Assembly: GCA_017849575.1 (NCBI GenBank)
Contig: JAFIGV010000022.1
Location: 1 to 43,493, forward strand
Reading direction: 5' to 3'
DNA length: 43,493 bases
Source: Flavipsychrobacter sp.
GTDB taxonomy: Bacteria; Bacteroidota; Bacteroidia; Chitinophagales; Chitinophagaceae
Part shown: one piece after another, positions 23,105 to 32,305 of the stretch
Layout of the letters: every line of letters begins with the position of its first letter
Numbering within the stretch: the first letter of the stretch is position 1
The notes under the pieces: model-generated
Databases searched by the model: none
What the model was told of the DNA's origin: nothing
What the model saw: the letters and a program-made list of their open reading frames with translations, nothing else
Program-made: the position numbers and the translations under genes

Positions 23105-24401
23105 ACGGCAAATCACAAAAGACACGGATCTGGGAAATCTCAGGTCGTTCTCCGGCATCTTTCTGGAGGGCCGGCCGAGCCATGTGCGCCGCTGGCTGGT
23201 GGCCGCCATCCTTGCGGGTATTGTGCTGCTTTTTCTGCCCTGGACACAGAATATTCGCGCCAAGGGAAATGTCACTACCCTAAGGCAGGAAGGACGTCCG
23301 CAACACATCCATTCCGTCATTGCCGGCCGCATAGCGAAATGGTATGTGCGCGAGGGCGATTTTGTGCGCAAGGGCGATACACTGGTGCAACTGGCCGAAA
23401 TAAAAGACAGTTACCTCGACCCTATGTTGCTGAGCCGCAGTGAGGGACAGCTTCGGGCAAAAAACGAATCGGTATCGCTTTACGAAACCAAGGTCCGCGC
23501 CATCGACGATCAGATAGAAGCCATGCAAAGCTCCCTTCAGGCCAAAATCAGCCAGTTGCGCAGAAAAGTGATCAGTGACAGCATGGACGTGCTTGCTGCA
23601 GAAAACGACTACCGCATTGCCGATGCGCAGTTTCAACGAATGCAGGTGATGCGAGACAGCGGGCTGGCCTCGGCAGTGCAGCTCGAACAACGATCGCAGA
23701 GCCGGCAGAGCGCACTGGCCAAAAAGGTAAGTGCAGAAAATAAGTATCAGAATACCAAAACTGAGATCAGCCAGGTGTTGCAGGATTATAATGAAAAAGT
23801 GTTCAAGGCTCGCAGCGAACAGGCATCTGCACGCAGCGACATGGCCAATGCTAATGCGGAAGTGCTGAAGCTGAGCAATCAAAACGCCAATTACCAGATA
23901 CGGAATCAACTATACTTCATTATCGCTCCGCAGGATGGACAGGTCGTCAATGCTGTAAAAGCGGGTATCAACGAGATTGTGAAAGAAGGCGAAAACATTG
24001 CAGACATTGTGCCTGCACCGGGTTCTTTTGCAGTAGAGGTTTTTGTGTCGCCGGTAGATGTGCCCCTGCTATCAGTGGGACAGACGGTTAAGTTTCTCTT
24101 CGACGGATATCCGGCCATAGTCTTCAGTGGCTGGCCCGGTGCGTCTTATGGCATCTTTAGCGGCAGGATTGTGGCCATAGAAAATACAGTGAGTGCTAAC
24201 GGAAAATTCAGAATTCTGGTGGGTGAGGATGACCGGGATAAGCCCTGGCCGAAGACCCTGCGCATGGGCGTGGGCGCTTCTGCCATAGCCCTGTTGAAAG
24301 ATGTGCCGGTGTGGTACGAACTCTGGCGAAATATCAATGGATTTCCGCCTGACTATTACAAACCGAAAACCACTGAGAGCGCCTATGCGGAGAAGAAGTA
24401 A
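23091..24401 (+). CDS. HlyD-family membrane-fusion protein
   Basis: A 436-residue type I secretion adaptor. It has a cytoplasmic N-terminus (~33 residues), a single helix (WLVAAILAGIVLLFLPW), a lipoyl half-motif (SVIAGRIAKWYVREGDFVRKG), a long coiled coil (residues ~110-280, e.g. KSEVS-type heptads in SVSLYETKVRAIDDQIEAMQ), the second lipoyl half (IAPQDGQVVNAVKAGINEIV) and a beta-barrel. It joins the ABC protein to the TolC protein. The start overlaps the ABC stop by 14 bases and the end overlaps the TolC gene by 17, so translation is coupled. No substrate gene is adjacent. Confidence 0.92.
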   Translation: MEEVKRQITKDTDLGNLRSFSGIFLEGRPSHVRRWLVAAILAGIVLLFLPWTQNIRAKGNVTTLRQEGRPQHIHSVIAGRIAKWYVREGDFVRKGDTLVQLAEIKDSYLDPMLLSRSEGQLRAKNESVSLYETKVRAIDDQIEAMQSSLQAKISQLRRKVISDSMDVLAAENDYRIADAQFQRMQVMRDSGLASAVQLEQRSQSRQSALAKKVSAENKYQNTKTEISQVLQDYNEKVFKARSEQASARSDMANANAEVLKLSNQNANYQIRNQLYFIIAPQDGQVVNAVKAGINEIVKEGENIADIVPAPGSFAVEVFVSPVDVPLLSVGQTVKFLFDGYPAIVFSGWPGASYGIFSGRIVAIENTVSANGKFRILVGEDDRDKPWPKTLRMGVGASAIALLKDVPVWYELWRNINGFPPDYYKPKTTESAYAEKK

Positions 24402-25779
24402 ATACCTGCTTTTACTACTTTGGTCCGTGGGGTCGCTCAACGCTGCTGCCTCGGAAACGGAAATACTGACGAGCGATGCTTTTTTACAAATCGTTCGTAG
24501 TTACCACCCTTTCATCCGGCAGGCGCAACTCCGGTACGACCGGGCCGGTGCAGAAGTGCAACAGACCCGCGGAGCCTTCGATCCTACGGTGTCGGCCACG
24601 GTACAGCGCAAAGACCTCGAAAATAAGCTATACTATTCCTACTTCAATCCGGAAGTGACCATCCCAACATGGTATGGCCTTGATCTGAAGGTGGGCATGA
24701 ATGATATTGCCGGGGAGCGGCTCAATCCGGAGGCTACGCTCGGAGAGGTAGGATACGCAGGACTTAAGCTCAGTCTCGATGAGCTGGTGTTCGACAAAAG
24801 GCGGGCGGCCGTACAGCAGGCGCGCCTTGCCCGCACCATGAGCCGGCACGAACAAAGACTGGTGGTCAATGATATCTTGTATGATGCCTTGAGCACCTAT
24901 TGGATGTGGGCCAGGGATTTTGCCCTTGTTGACATGCTTTCTAATCAGGTCACTGCCGTGCGGCAACGTATCCGCATGGTTCGCATAGAAGTGGAGCAGG
25001 GATCGCGTGCGGCTATTGATACCGCCGAGATCACGGCACAGTATCAGGCTTTGGTGCAACAGCAGCGTATGGCCCAGCTTCAACTCCTGCAAAGTGGTCT
25101 GCAGCTTTCGTCTTTTCTATGGACAGAAGATGGCAGTCCTGCGGCATTGCCCGGCAATGTTGTTCCCAGGGTCGATGCTCTTGCCACGTTGCCTGCAGAA
25201 CTGCCGGGCATGGATAGCCTTGCCTCCGTGCTTACAACGCACCCCAAGCTGCTGATGCTGGAGAGTAAGATCGGCATCCTGCAGGTAGAGCAACGACTCA
25301 AGCAACAGTCGCTTCTGCCTAAGGTTTCGGTTAATGCAGCCTTACTCAGCAAAGACATCAATGTTTTGCAGGGCGCTTCGCTGCAGCCTTCAGAAAACTA
25401 TAAGGCAAGTGTTGACTTCAATTTGCCACTTTTGTTGCGCAGTGCAAGAGGGGCCGTAAGGAGCGCACGTCTTAAGGTGGGCGAAACCCGCTGGGAGCAA
25501 TCCTATACCCAGTTACAACTCGAAAACAAACTGAGATCGGTCTATGCCGAGTGTACGTCGCTGCAGCAACAAATACGCGACTACAACGTTGCCTACACCG
25601 CTTACCAGGCTTTGTATCGCGGTGAGCTGACCCGCGTGAACACGGGTGAAAGCACGCTTTTTATGCTCAACACCCGCGAGCTAAAAATGCTCGAAGCCGC
25701 TCAGAAATTAATTGACCTGCGGTCGAAATTGCAAAAAAGTTACGCGGCAGTTTTCCATGCTGTTGGCCTGTTGGAATGA
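24385..25779 (+). CDS. TolC-family outer-membrane protein of the secretion operon
   Basis: A 464-residue outer-membrane factor. ATG 24385 gives a signal peptide (RRRSKYLLLLLWSVGSLNAA); the longer frame upstream lies inside hlyD and is ignored. Two efflux-protein repeats are visible: SDAFLQIVRSYHPFIRQAQL followed by RGAFDPTVSATVQR, and later LESKIGILQVEQRLKQQSLL followed by PKVSVNAALL. Long helices carry many Gln and Arg residues. It would supply the outer-membrane channel for the ABC/HlyD pair. A terminator begins 26 bases after the stop, closing the three-gene operon. Confidence 0.92.
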   Translation: MRRRSKYLLLLLWSVGSLNAAASETEILTSDAFLQIVRSYHPFIRQAQLRYDRAGAEVQQTRGAFDPTVSATVQRKDLENKLYYSYFNPEVTIPTWYGLDLKVGMNDIAGERLNPEATLGEVGYAGLKLSLDELVFDKRRAAVQQARLARTMSRHEQRLVVNDILYDALSTYWMWARDFALVDMLSNQVTAVRQRIRMVRIEVEQGSRAAIDTAEITAQYQALVQQQRMAQLQLLQSGLQLSSFLWTEDGSPAALPGNVVPRVDALATLPAELPGMDSLASVLTTHPKLLMLESKIGILQVEQRLKQQSLLPKVSVNAALLSKDINVLQGASLQPSENYKASVDFNLPLLLRSARGAVRSARLKVGETRWEQSYTQLQLENKLRSVYAECTSLQQQIRDYNVAYTAYQALYRGELTRVNTGESTLFMLNTRELKMLEAAQKLIDLRSKLQKSYAAVFHAVGLLE

Positions 25780-25805
25780 TCATACAAATCTGAAGTCCAT
25801 CGTTT

Positions 25806-25832
25806 TCCTCCGGTACCCGGGGGATTTTTTTT
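25806..25832 (+). terminator. Rho-independent terminator after the secretion operon
   Basis: The stem CCTCCGG with CCGGGGG (one T-G wobble), loop TAC, then A and eight T residues. Confidence 0.85.
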
Positions 25833-25855
25833 GCCTGGGCCGAAGATAATTTCCC

Positions 25856-25871
25856 TGTGATCTGAGTCACC
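25856..25871 (+). promoter_or_regulatory. Possible Crp/Fnr-family site upstream of the NO-stress cluster
   Basis: TGTGA-TCTGAG-TCACC matches the TGTGA-N6-TCACA pattern at 9 of 10 fixed positions. It is ~190 bases upstream of the hemerythrin-like gene, rather far, so either the start site is upstream or the match is chance. Crp/Fnr relatives commonly control nitric-oxide genes in Bacteroidota. Confidence 0.35.
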
Positions 25872-26062
25872 AAAAGAACTGACGCCTGTCATATGCAAGC
25901 CAACCGGGGTTGCGTTGTTTTGGTGTCTGTTTGATAAGCTATACAATGAAAAAAATATAGCGTTTAATGTTTACCTGTTCGGGTGCTCTCGTTTGTTGCA
26001 ACAACTGTATGACCACATCAAGCCCTGCATTATGGACGAAGCCCGACAAAATGATCTGAAAC

Positions 26063-26560
26063 ATGACCCAACCTCACTTACCTCCCCAGGGACCGATAAA
26101 ACGGTCGGAGGCTTTGAAGCCCTTGTCGCGAGACCATCATGAAGGATTGTTGCTCTGTTGGAAGATTCGAAAAGGCTTGAAAGATGACCTCGATTGCCGA
26201 AGGATCGCCGCCTATGTAACCACATTCTTTGGGCAGGCCCTGCAGCCGCATTTTACGGAGGAAGAACAATTTGTATTTACACTGTTGCCAGAGGCGAACG
26301 AACAGGTGCAAACCGCTGTGAAGCAGCACCAGTCCCTGAAAGATCTGGTGAACGATATTTCGGCTTATCGCGACCATTGTAAAGACCTGCTCGCGCAATT
26401 TGCCGACCAACTCGACCAGCATATAAGATTTGAAGAAAGAGTATTGTTCCCAGGTATAGAGCAAATAGCATCTGAAGGGCTGGAGGATGTCGGCAAAGTG
26501 ATAGCGGCCCATCATGAACAGCTCAAACCGATATCCTGGGACGATCAGTTCTGGATGTAA
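26063..26560 (+). CDS. Hemerythrin-like (HHE) domain protein
   Basis: A 165-residue four-helix protein with the expected series of di-iron ligands: DHHEGLLL (helix 1), QPHFTEEEQFVF (helix 2), KQHQSL (helix 3) and HIRFEERVLFPGIE (helix 4), plus a C-terminal AAHHEQL. Such proteins bind O2 or NO at a non-haem di-iron centre in the cytoplasm. It is 13 bases upstream of an NsrR-like Rrf2 regulator, and the iron-sulfur repair gene follows, so a role in nitric oxide sensing or scavenging is likely (inference). ATG 26063 agrees with the family start; an upstream ATG at 26032 is out of frame. Confidence 0.9.
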   Translation: MTQPHLPPQGPIKRSEALKPLSRDHHEGLLLCWKIRKGLKDDLDCRRIAAYVTTFFGQALQPHFTEEEQFVFTLLPEANEQVQTAVKQHQSLKDLVNDISAYRDHCKDLLAQFADQLDQHIRFEERVLFPGIEQIASEGLEDVGKVIAAHHEQLKPISWDDQFWM

Positions 26561-26573
26561 ACCAAGTTGCATC

Positions 26574-27005
26574 ATGTTTTCAAAATCCTGCGAATACGCT
26601 ATCAGAGCCACGCTCTACATTGCTTCGGAAACCTCCGGAGAGCACCGTGTCGGTATTGAGGCGATCTGCAGGCATATTGAAGCACCCAAACATTTTACGG
26701 CCAAAATACTGCAGATACTTACCCGAAACGGGATTGTGCATTCGCAGAAAGGTGTGAACGGTGGATTTTATATGGATGCTCAACAGACAAAGCAAGCCCT
26801 TAAGCGCATTGTAGCGGCGGTAGATGGCAATAAAATCTTTACAGGCTGCGGACTGGGATTGAAGGAATGCTCTGATCATAAGCCTTGCCCGCTGCATGAA
26901 CAATTTAAGGCTGTACGGGAAAGTTTGGGGAATATGATGGAGCAAACCTCTATAGAACTTTTGGCTTTGCAGTTGAAGAATGGAAAGGCCGTGCTCAAGC
27001 GCTAA
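26574..27005 (+). CDS. Rrf2-family regulator with three-cysteine Fe-S motif (NsrR-like)
   Basis: A 143-residue winged-helix regulator. The helix-turn-helix is in the first ~65 residues (SKSCEYAIRATLYIAS, then HFTAKILQILTRNGIVHSQK). The cluster ligands C92, C99 and C105 with H108 (GCGLGLKECSDHKPCPLH) closely match IscR/NsrR spacing. ATG 26574 is chosen over an in-frame upstream ATG at 26514, which lies inside the hemerythrin gene. NsrR relatives repress NO-detoxification genes until NO destroys their cluster. Its place between a hemerythrin-like gene and RIC supports that role here. Its operator could be in the leader of RIC at 27006-27186, where I see only a weak AAAG...CTTT dyad near 27027-27045. 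Confidence 0.92.
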   Translation: MFSKSCEYAIRATLYIASETSGEHRVGIEAICRHIEAPKHFTAKILQILTRNGIVHSQKGVNGGFYMDAQQTKQALKRIVAAVDGNKIFTGCGLGLKECSDHKPCPLHEQFKAVRESLGNMMEQTSIELLALQLKNGKAVLKR

Positions 27006-27186
27006 CTAAAATTTTTTTGAAAAAATAAAAGATAAAAATGTCCTTTATTAACCTTTCGCAGCACTTATTCGAATACACCGTTCAGCCCGCCGGGTGCCAC
27101 CCTGTGGGTCAACCGAATATTGCCGGTTTGCCAACACACTACCTGAAAAACATCACACCTAAATACTAACACTAAACTGAAACAAA

Positions 27187-28125
27187 ATGAACCAGATTAT
27201 TATCGACGTAACCCGTCTGGAGCCCCGGCAAAAGCATCCTGCTGTATTTCAGGCTTTCGATAATGTGGAGGACGGACATGCTGTAGTGATCCACAACGAC
27301 CACGACCCTAAACCCCTGTACTACCAACTACTCGGCGAAAGAGGCAATACTTTTTCCTGGACCTATCTGCACCAGGGACCTGAAATATGGCAGGTGGAGA
27401 TCAGAAAAAGACAGGCAGATGAAGAAACCGTCGGTGAACTGGCCGCAAGCGATACCCGCAAGGCCGAATATTTTAGAAAACTAGGCATTGACTTCTGCTG
27501 CGGGGGCAGGAAGACCCTCACTGAGGCCTGTATGGAAAAAGGTCTTGACGTGATGAAGATCCGGCAAGACCTGCACAACACACAACGACAGCCGTCACTG
27601 GGGCCACAACTCGATTTTAACTCCTTTACTCTGGCTTTTTTGTGCGACTATATTGTGAACGTACATCACGGTTTTGTGCAGCAGCAGCTACCCCTTATCG
27701 AAGAGCTTTGTCAAAAGGTGGCGGCTCATCATGGCGATCACTATCCTTTTTTGCAGGAAGTATATGAGCTGTTTTATCGTTTGCGTTGTGAATTGCTCAC
27801 GCATCTAAAAAAGGAAGAGCAAATCGTTTTCCCGTCTATCAGACTACTGGAATCGGGTGGGTCAGCCATTGGTTTCGACTCAATCGGCGATCCGTTGGTA
27901 CTGATGGAACAAGATCATGATCAGGCTGGCGAAATACTGCACAGCATACGCAGGCTGACACAGGGATTTACTGTGCCGGCCGGTGCCTGTAATAGTATGC
28001 GTCTGCTGTATCATAAACTTCAGTTGTTTGAAGAAGACATGTTTCAGCATGTACACCTTGAAAACAACATCTTGTTTCCAAAGGCTGCCGAGCTTGACAG
28101 AAAACGGGCGGCGCAGGCGCCATAG
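27187..28125 (+). CDS. ric: RIC/YtfE iron-sulfur cluster repair protein with N-terminal DUF2249
   Basis: A 312-residue fusion. Residues 1-~78 are a DUF2249 domain (IIIDVTRLEPRQKHPAVFQA, ending QVEIRK). Residues ~85-130 are the ScdA_N motif (RKAEYFRKLGIDFCCGGRKT). From ~145 follows a hemerythrin domain with ligands in NVHHGFVQQQLP, AAHHGDHYPFLQ, HLKKEEQIVFPSI, MEQDHDQAGEIL and HLENNILFP. RIC proteins repair Fe-S clusters damaged by NO or oxidants, using a di-iron site. The DUF2249 fusion is known in several phyla. A 181-base leader separates it from the Rrf2 gene, so it may have its own promoter. Start ATG 27187 is preceded by an A-rich leader, as usual for Bacteroidota. Confidence 0.94.
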   Translation: MNQIIIDVTRLEPRQKHPAVFQAFDNVEDGHAVVIHNDHDPKPLYYQLLGERGNTFSWTYLHQGPEIWQVEIRKRQADEETVGELAASDTRKAEYFRKLGIDFCCGGRKTLTEACMEKGLDVMKIRQDLHNTQRQPSLGPQLDFNSFTLAFLCDYIVNVHHGFVQQQLPLIEELCQKVAAHHGDHYPFLQEVYELFYRLRCELLTHLKKEEQIVFPSIRLLESGGSAIGFDSIGDPLVLMEQDHDQAGEILHSIRRLTQGFTVPAGACNSMRLLYHKLQLFEEDMFQHVHLENNILFPKAAELDRKRAAQAP

Positions 28126-28209
28126 CTTCGTTGCGGAAATACCTGACCAGCTCAGGATCGATACCGGCCCTATGATCCGAAAGCAGTCTGGAGATGTGGG
28201 TACGTTCCT

Positions 28210-29214
28210 TTAGCCTGCTTCAGCATTGTTGATGGATAACAGTATTTTACCGGTATTCGCATTGTTTTTCTGGTATTCGAGCGCTTCAAAAAAATCAGAC
28301 ATCGGGAAAACAGCGGATACCGGCATTTGAAAATCAGGTGCTGCAAGCGTGGCCACCAACGAGCGGTATATGTCCTGTATGTCTTTAGCCCGGGTGGCAA
28401 GCCACGCGTCGATACCGAAACCGGTGATGCTGAGATTTTTAAAAACCACTGTGGCGTTGTGGTAGCTTACATTTCCTTTTCCCAGCAGGCCGTATGAAAC
28501 CACCTTTCCAAAAGGCGCCATAGCCGTGAGGAGTTCGGACAATAACTCATCGCCCACAGCATCGAGCACACAGGCCACTCCTTTTCCGTCGGTGATGTTT
28601 ACTATTTTTTCTGCGAGGTTACCGCTCGCCGAAGTGAGGAGTTTTGTTGCCCCGAGTAGCCCGAGTCCTTCTCCTTCTTTTTCATTGCGGGTCACCACAA
28701 TGGTTTTTATTCCCCTCAGTCGGGCCAGTTGCAGGATGATTTTAGAAACCAGCGAGCTGCCTGCATTGACCAGCAGCCAATCGTATTCCTTCAATTGGGC
28801 TTCTTCCAGAAGGGCATAGGCCGTAATAGGATTTAGCGATATCTGGCACCCTTTTTCCGGAGGAAAATTATCGGGCAGGGGTATCAACCTATTTTCGGGA
28901 ACAATAGCATATTCCGCCCACAGACCTTTGTGTCTAAAAGCAACCCGTTCATTTTTGCGAAACCGAGCGTTCGAATGTACTTTGTCAATTATGCCCATAC
29001 CTTCCAGTCCTGCAGTTTGCGGAAATTCTGGCCGGATACGATAAGCCCCCTGGATAAATAACATGTCGGCAGGGTTGATGGGACTTGCGAGCATTTTCAC
29101 CCTTACTTCGCCCTCGCCGGGTTCGGGTATGTCTATTGTTTTTAGTTTCAATACATCCTGAGGCGAACCTGTTTGTTCGAACACTACAGCGTTCATGCTA
29201 TTTTTCATGGTCAT
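28210..29214 (-). CDS. MDR-family NAD(P)H-dependent oxidoreductase (quinone/enoyl reductase type)
   Basis: A 334-residue zinc-free medium-chain dehydrogenase/reductase. The GroES-like N-terminal half contains SPINPADMLFIQGAYRI, where catalytic zinc-ligand Cys/His are absent. The Rossmann half opens with WLLVNAGSSLVSKIILQLAR in place of the canonical GxGxxG (here NAGSSLVS). The layout resembles the MECR/ETR 2-enoyl thioester reductase and quinone oxidoreductase branches. I cannot assign a substrate. ATG 29214 is used; Met3 and Met6 are alternatives. It is transcribed alone towards the RIC gene. A hairpin (GAGGCG/CGCCTC, 29227-29248) lies in its promoter region. Confidence 0.88.
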   Translation of the reverse strand: MTMKNSMNAVVFEQTGSPQDVLKLKTIDIPEPGEGEVRVKMLASPINPADMLFIQGAYRIRPEFPQTAGLEGMGIIDKVHSNARFRKNERVAFRHKGLWAEYAIVPENRLIPLPDNFPPEKGCQISLNPITAYALLEEAQLKEYDWLLVNAGSSLVSKIILQLARLRGIKTIVVTRNEKEGEGLGLLGATKLLTSASGNLAEKIVNITDGKGVACVLDAVGDELLSELLTAMAPFGKVVSYGLLGKGNVSYHNATVVFKNLSITGFGIDAWLATRAKDIQDIYRSLVATLAAPDFQMPVSAVFPMSDFFEALEYQKNNANTGKILLSINNAEAG

Positions 29215-29406
29215 GGTTCTCTATTGGAGGCGAATCATTTGCCGCCTCGTAGAATGTAGCCCTGCGGGTATGCCCTACCAACCTAACTGCTGGCAAGAAT
29301 GGGTTGCTATCCCCAGGGAGTGCCCGCACCCGTTGCGCCCGGCACATCAGCGAGGCAAATGGACGGGCAAAGCTAAACTAAAGAATCAAGGCTTTGAACC
29401 GGCCCT

Positions 29407-31125
29407 CTATTCTACCCACAGTTTTGTCGCAGAACTACTGCCCTCATTGTTGATGATGACAACATACAGTTGGCTGGCAAGTTGTGAAAGGTCAAGCCGC
29501 AGCCTATCACTTCTCTGGTGTGTTGTTTCCAGCACAGTGCGTCCGGTCACATCTGTCACCCGGATGGCGGCGTTGACATGTTCCACCTGCGTGAAGTCAA
29601 CGATCACAATATCTTTTGCGCTGTAAATCTTCGGAGTGGCTTGCGCCTTCGCCGTTTCGGCTATACCCGACACCGTTCCGTCGGTATATTTTGCGATGAA
29701 GCCCGCTTTCGTAGAAGGCGCTACAATATTGACGGTTCCGCTGCCGGGGTCCATATCCACCGTTCCTTCAAAATACCCGCAAGTCCATACGTTTCCCTGG
29801 TCGTCTGTATAGAGACCGGTAAAATAGTCGCCCCCGGAGTCGCCAAAGGAGTGTGCAAATACATAAGCTCCGTTTACATCGAATTTGCAGATAAAGCCAT
29901 CCTGTCCGCCATTAGAGATGAGCGCCCCGGTAGTAGTATTGCCGGGCTGGCAGTACATGGTATCGGGAAATCTTCCGGCCATGTATAGTGCGTTTTGGCC
30001 ATTAGTTGATATCGCATTCTGGATGCAGGTGGCGTTACTTTCAAAAACATGAGCATTGAGGTAGTTGCCGTTAGCATCGTACCGGGCAAAGTAAATATCG
30101 AAGCTGTTTTGTGAAACGATGTTGGCAACAGCGGGGCCAGGATCCATATCCATGGTGTCATAAGCTCGTCCGGACACGTAAAAATTCCCGGCGGCATCGC
30201 AGAGTACCAGGTTGACGCCTCCGTTATAGGAATAAGAATTGAGATAATTGCCCGATACATCATACTTAGCCCAGAATCCGTCCAGACCGAGCATAGCATT
30301 TATCGTTTGCACACCTGCACCTGGGTCAACATCAATATCCACCTGAAACACCCCTCCCGCATATACATTGCCGGCGGCATCTATGGCGAGGTCCAGTATG
30401 AAACTTGAATTGCTGCTGGGGAATGAGGAGGCATATACGAGGCTGCCGCTTGCAGTGTACTTCGCATAAAATCCGTAGTCGAGGAAATTGGGACATGTAT
30501 AACTGGTGGTACCCGGACCCGGATCAAAATCCACGGTGTTCCTGAAGGCACCGCAGATATAGATGTTATCGGAAGCGTCAATGCTCACCTTCTCTGGCTT
30601 GTCAGGACCGGTACCGCCGATGCCAAAGGCATTCATCAGGTTGCCGTTGGCATCATAACGGGCAACAAATATATCATGACTACCGGAATAAGGGAGCGAC
30701 AGAACGCCGGTACCGGGATCGAAATCTGCTGTTGCGTCGTAATAGGTGCCTAAGGTAATGATGTCGCCGCCGGAGTTGATGGCGATAGATTTGAATATTA
30801 TGTTACCACCAGTTCCAAGCTTGAAAGCAAACATATAATTGCCTTGGGCATCATATTTAGCCAGGAAAGCATCATCCATTCCAAAACCACTGCTAGCTGT
30901 AAGGTTTGCAGTACCCGGTCCGGGATCAAAATCTGCGGTACCCTGGAAGCTGCCTACGACGTAAATATTGCCCTGAGCATCTGCAGCGCATTGTGTGACA
31001 CTTACGGGGTCTGTGCCCGCAATAGCGTTAGCCCATTGCAATGAGAGACCTTGCGCGTGGCTGGTAAAATGCATGGCTGCCGTGAACATTGCAGTAAGAA
31101 GGCTGCTTGTTAGTGCATTTCGCAT
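29407..31125 (-). CDS. T9SS-secreted beta-propeller-like repeat protein (SBBP type)
   Basis: A 572-residue exported protein. ATG 31125 gives a signal peptide (RNALTSSLLTAMFTAAMHF, cleavage after HAQ); the longer frame adds 19 unlikely residues. Seven or more ~55-residue repeats follow, each with D-x-x-G-N-x-Y near the start and DFDPGPGT or a variant (DMDPGPAV, DVDPGAGV), the SBBP-like beta-strand pattern. The last ~75 residues (KIYSAKDIVIVDF...GRTVLE...SQLYVVIINNEG) are a type A T9SS sorting domain, which directs the protein across the outer membrane and is then removed. The cargo function is unknown; the repeats may bind calcium through the Asp-rich turns (inference). Confidence 0.87.
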   Translation of the reverse strand: MRNALTSSLLTAMFTAAMHFTSHAQGLSLQWANAIAGTDPVSVTQCAADAQGNIYVVGSFQGTADFDPGPGTANLTASSGFGMDDAFLAKYDAQGNYMFAFKLGTGGNIIFKSIAINSGGDIITLGTYYDATADFDPGTGVLSLPYSGSHDIFVARYDANGNLMNAFGIGGTGPDKPEKVSIDASDNIYICGAFRNTVDFDPGPGTTSYTCPNFLDYGFYAKYTASGSLVYASSFPSSNSSFILDLAIDAAGNVYAGGVFQVDIDVDPGAGVQTINAMLGLDGFWAKYDVSGNYLNSYSYNGGVNLVLCDAAGNFYVSGRAYDTMDMDPGPAVANIVSQNSFDIYFARYDANGNYLNAHVFESNATCIQNAISTNGQNALYMAGRFPDTMYCQPGNTTTGALISNGGQDGFICKFDVNGAYVFAHSFGDSGGDYFTGLYTDDQGNVWTCGYFEGTVDMDPGSGTVNIVAPSTKAGFIAKYTDGTVSGIAETAKAQATPKIYSAKDIVIVDFTQVEHVNAAIRVTDVTGRTVLETTHQRSDRLRLDLSQLASQLYVVIINNEGSSSATKLWVE

Positions 31126-31396
31126 GGTGGGATGTTTTCTGGTGATGAAAGACAAGTTAAGATAAATGAAGGGAATCGTCAATTATTATTGTATGCTTTT
31201 TTGTGCAGTTATTCGATCAAATGGTCAGCCTGGAAATTAGAGATGATTGTACGGTTGTTCTTCGGCCTTCACACTAAAAACTTACCGTTCGGCTCGGCTC
31301 CGTCTAACTTCTTCTCGCCTTGAGCATCCTTTATCTACAGTTACTTCCCAGTTTACACGGTTTATTTTATACTACCCCAAGGACGGAAATTGCATA

Positions 31397-31798
31397 TTAT
31401 TTTAGTCTCTCTAACTTCCCTTTCTTTTTCATTAGGTTTTTATAGTCCCACTGGATATCTCTTGATTTTTTCAGCCAGCGAATTATTTCGTTAGTGTCTA
31501 TTTCCGTCGGACTATTATAAAAAATAGAAGCGTCTTTGAATTTTTGTCCTCTAACGTTCAAATTTTCTTCGTCAAAGTCTGCACCGCTCCAAAACATGAG
31601 GCGAATCCCCTTTTTCTGTGCGCTATATCCAACTGTCGGGTTGTTGTCCAAAAACCAAACCGGGTGAGCGTGCCAAATTTTACTTTCTGCTTCAGTCAGT
31701 TCATTGTTTATTGTCTCAGCAAGCAAGTCGCAAATTTGCTTGTCTATTTCTGTTTGCTGGTCATTGTAGGATTTAATTTCTGTTTGCTTTTCAGCCAT
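31397..31798 (-). CDS. DUF1801 family protein
   Basis: A 133-residue cytoplasmic protein. The conserved features of the family are present: KIWHAHPVWFLDNNPTVGY, GIRLMFWSGADF, and IDTNEIIRWLKKSRDIQWDY. ATG 31798 is preferred; the frame extends 34 residues upstream, but these are basic, low-complexity and unlike the family. It looks AT-richer than the genes around it and stands alone, so it may have arrived separately. Function is unknown; structures of DUF1801 relatives suggest a small alpha/beta fold without known catalysis. Confidence 0.82.
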   Translation of the reverse strand: MAEKQTEIKSYNDQQTEIDKQICDLLAETINNELTEAESKIWHAHPVWFLDNNPTVGYSAQKKGIRLMFWSGADFDEENLNVRGQKFKDASIFYNSPTEIDTNEIIRWLKKSRDIQWDYKNLMKKKGKLERLK

Positions 31799-32017
31799 AG
31801 TGTCGTGTTTACTGTCGTTCAAGATAGACAAAAACGTTTTCAGGCTTTGCGTTTGGGTGGGTTTCGGAGTACAAAGTTTCAATTTATTACTAAAGATCAT
31901 TAGAAGTACAATCCCGATACCTATCTACCGTGTACCGACATCTTTTGCTATTTGCCAGCCGAATTAGATAGAGCTAAACTTGTCATGTCCTCAGTACTGC
32001 TCGTCCTCGTTGAGCGC

Positions 32018-32239
32018 TCAATTTTCTCGATCCGCCGTCGTTTTGTCTTTTAGCTTTTGGGCACCGTATATTCCTGCTATTACCACCAGTAAGGATGCTC
32101 CACCATCAATAGGCACACTATCCGGCCCGCCTCCCGGATCGGGGGGATCGCCTGCAAGGGATATAACCGGCAATAGCAGGAACAGTAAAACATAGATGAT
32201 ATTGAAAAGGCTTTTTTTGTTATTGTTTCTTGCTTTCAT
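32018..32239 (-). CDS. Small PID-CTERM sorting-domain protein
   Basis: A 73-residue protein with a signal peptide (SLFNIIYVLLFLLLPVISLA), a short Pro/Gly/Asp spacer (GDPPDPGGGPDS) and the PID-CTERM motif VPIDGGASLLVVIAGIYG followed by basic residues (AQKLKDK). PID-CTERM is a proposed protein-sorting tail in Bacteroidota, with a processing enzyme not yet firmly known. Almost the whole mature protein is the tail itself. It follows the T9SS gene at 32306 on the same strand by ~66 bases. ATG 32239 or 32263 are both possible. A second copy of the same gene pair lies at 42346-43493. Confidence 0.8.
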   Translation of the reverse strand: MKARNNNKKSLFNIIYVLLFLLLPVISLAGDPPDPGGGPDSVPIDGGASLLVVIAGIYGAQKLKDKTTADREN

Positions 32240-32305
32240 AGTGTCAAGTTTTTTAAGTTTCATTTACAAGACTCTGCTGGTAATTAAAAACAGGAAGGCT
32301 TCTTC

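Noticed and set aside
27027-27045. Strong Rrf2 operator in the RIC leader
   Set aside because: Only four outer base pairs of the AAAG...CTTT dyad match; too weak to annotate as a site.
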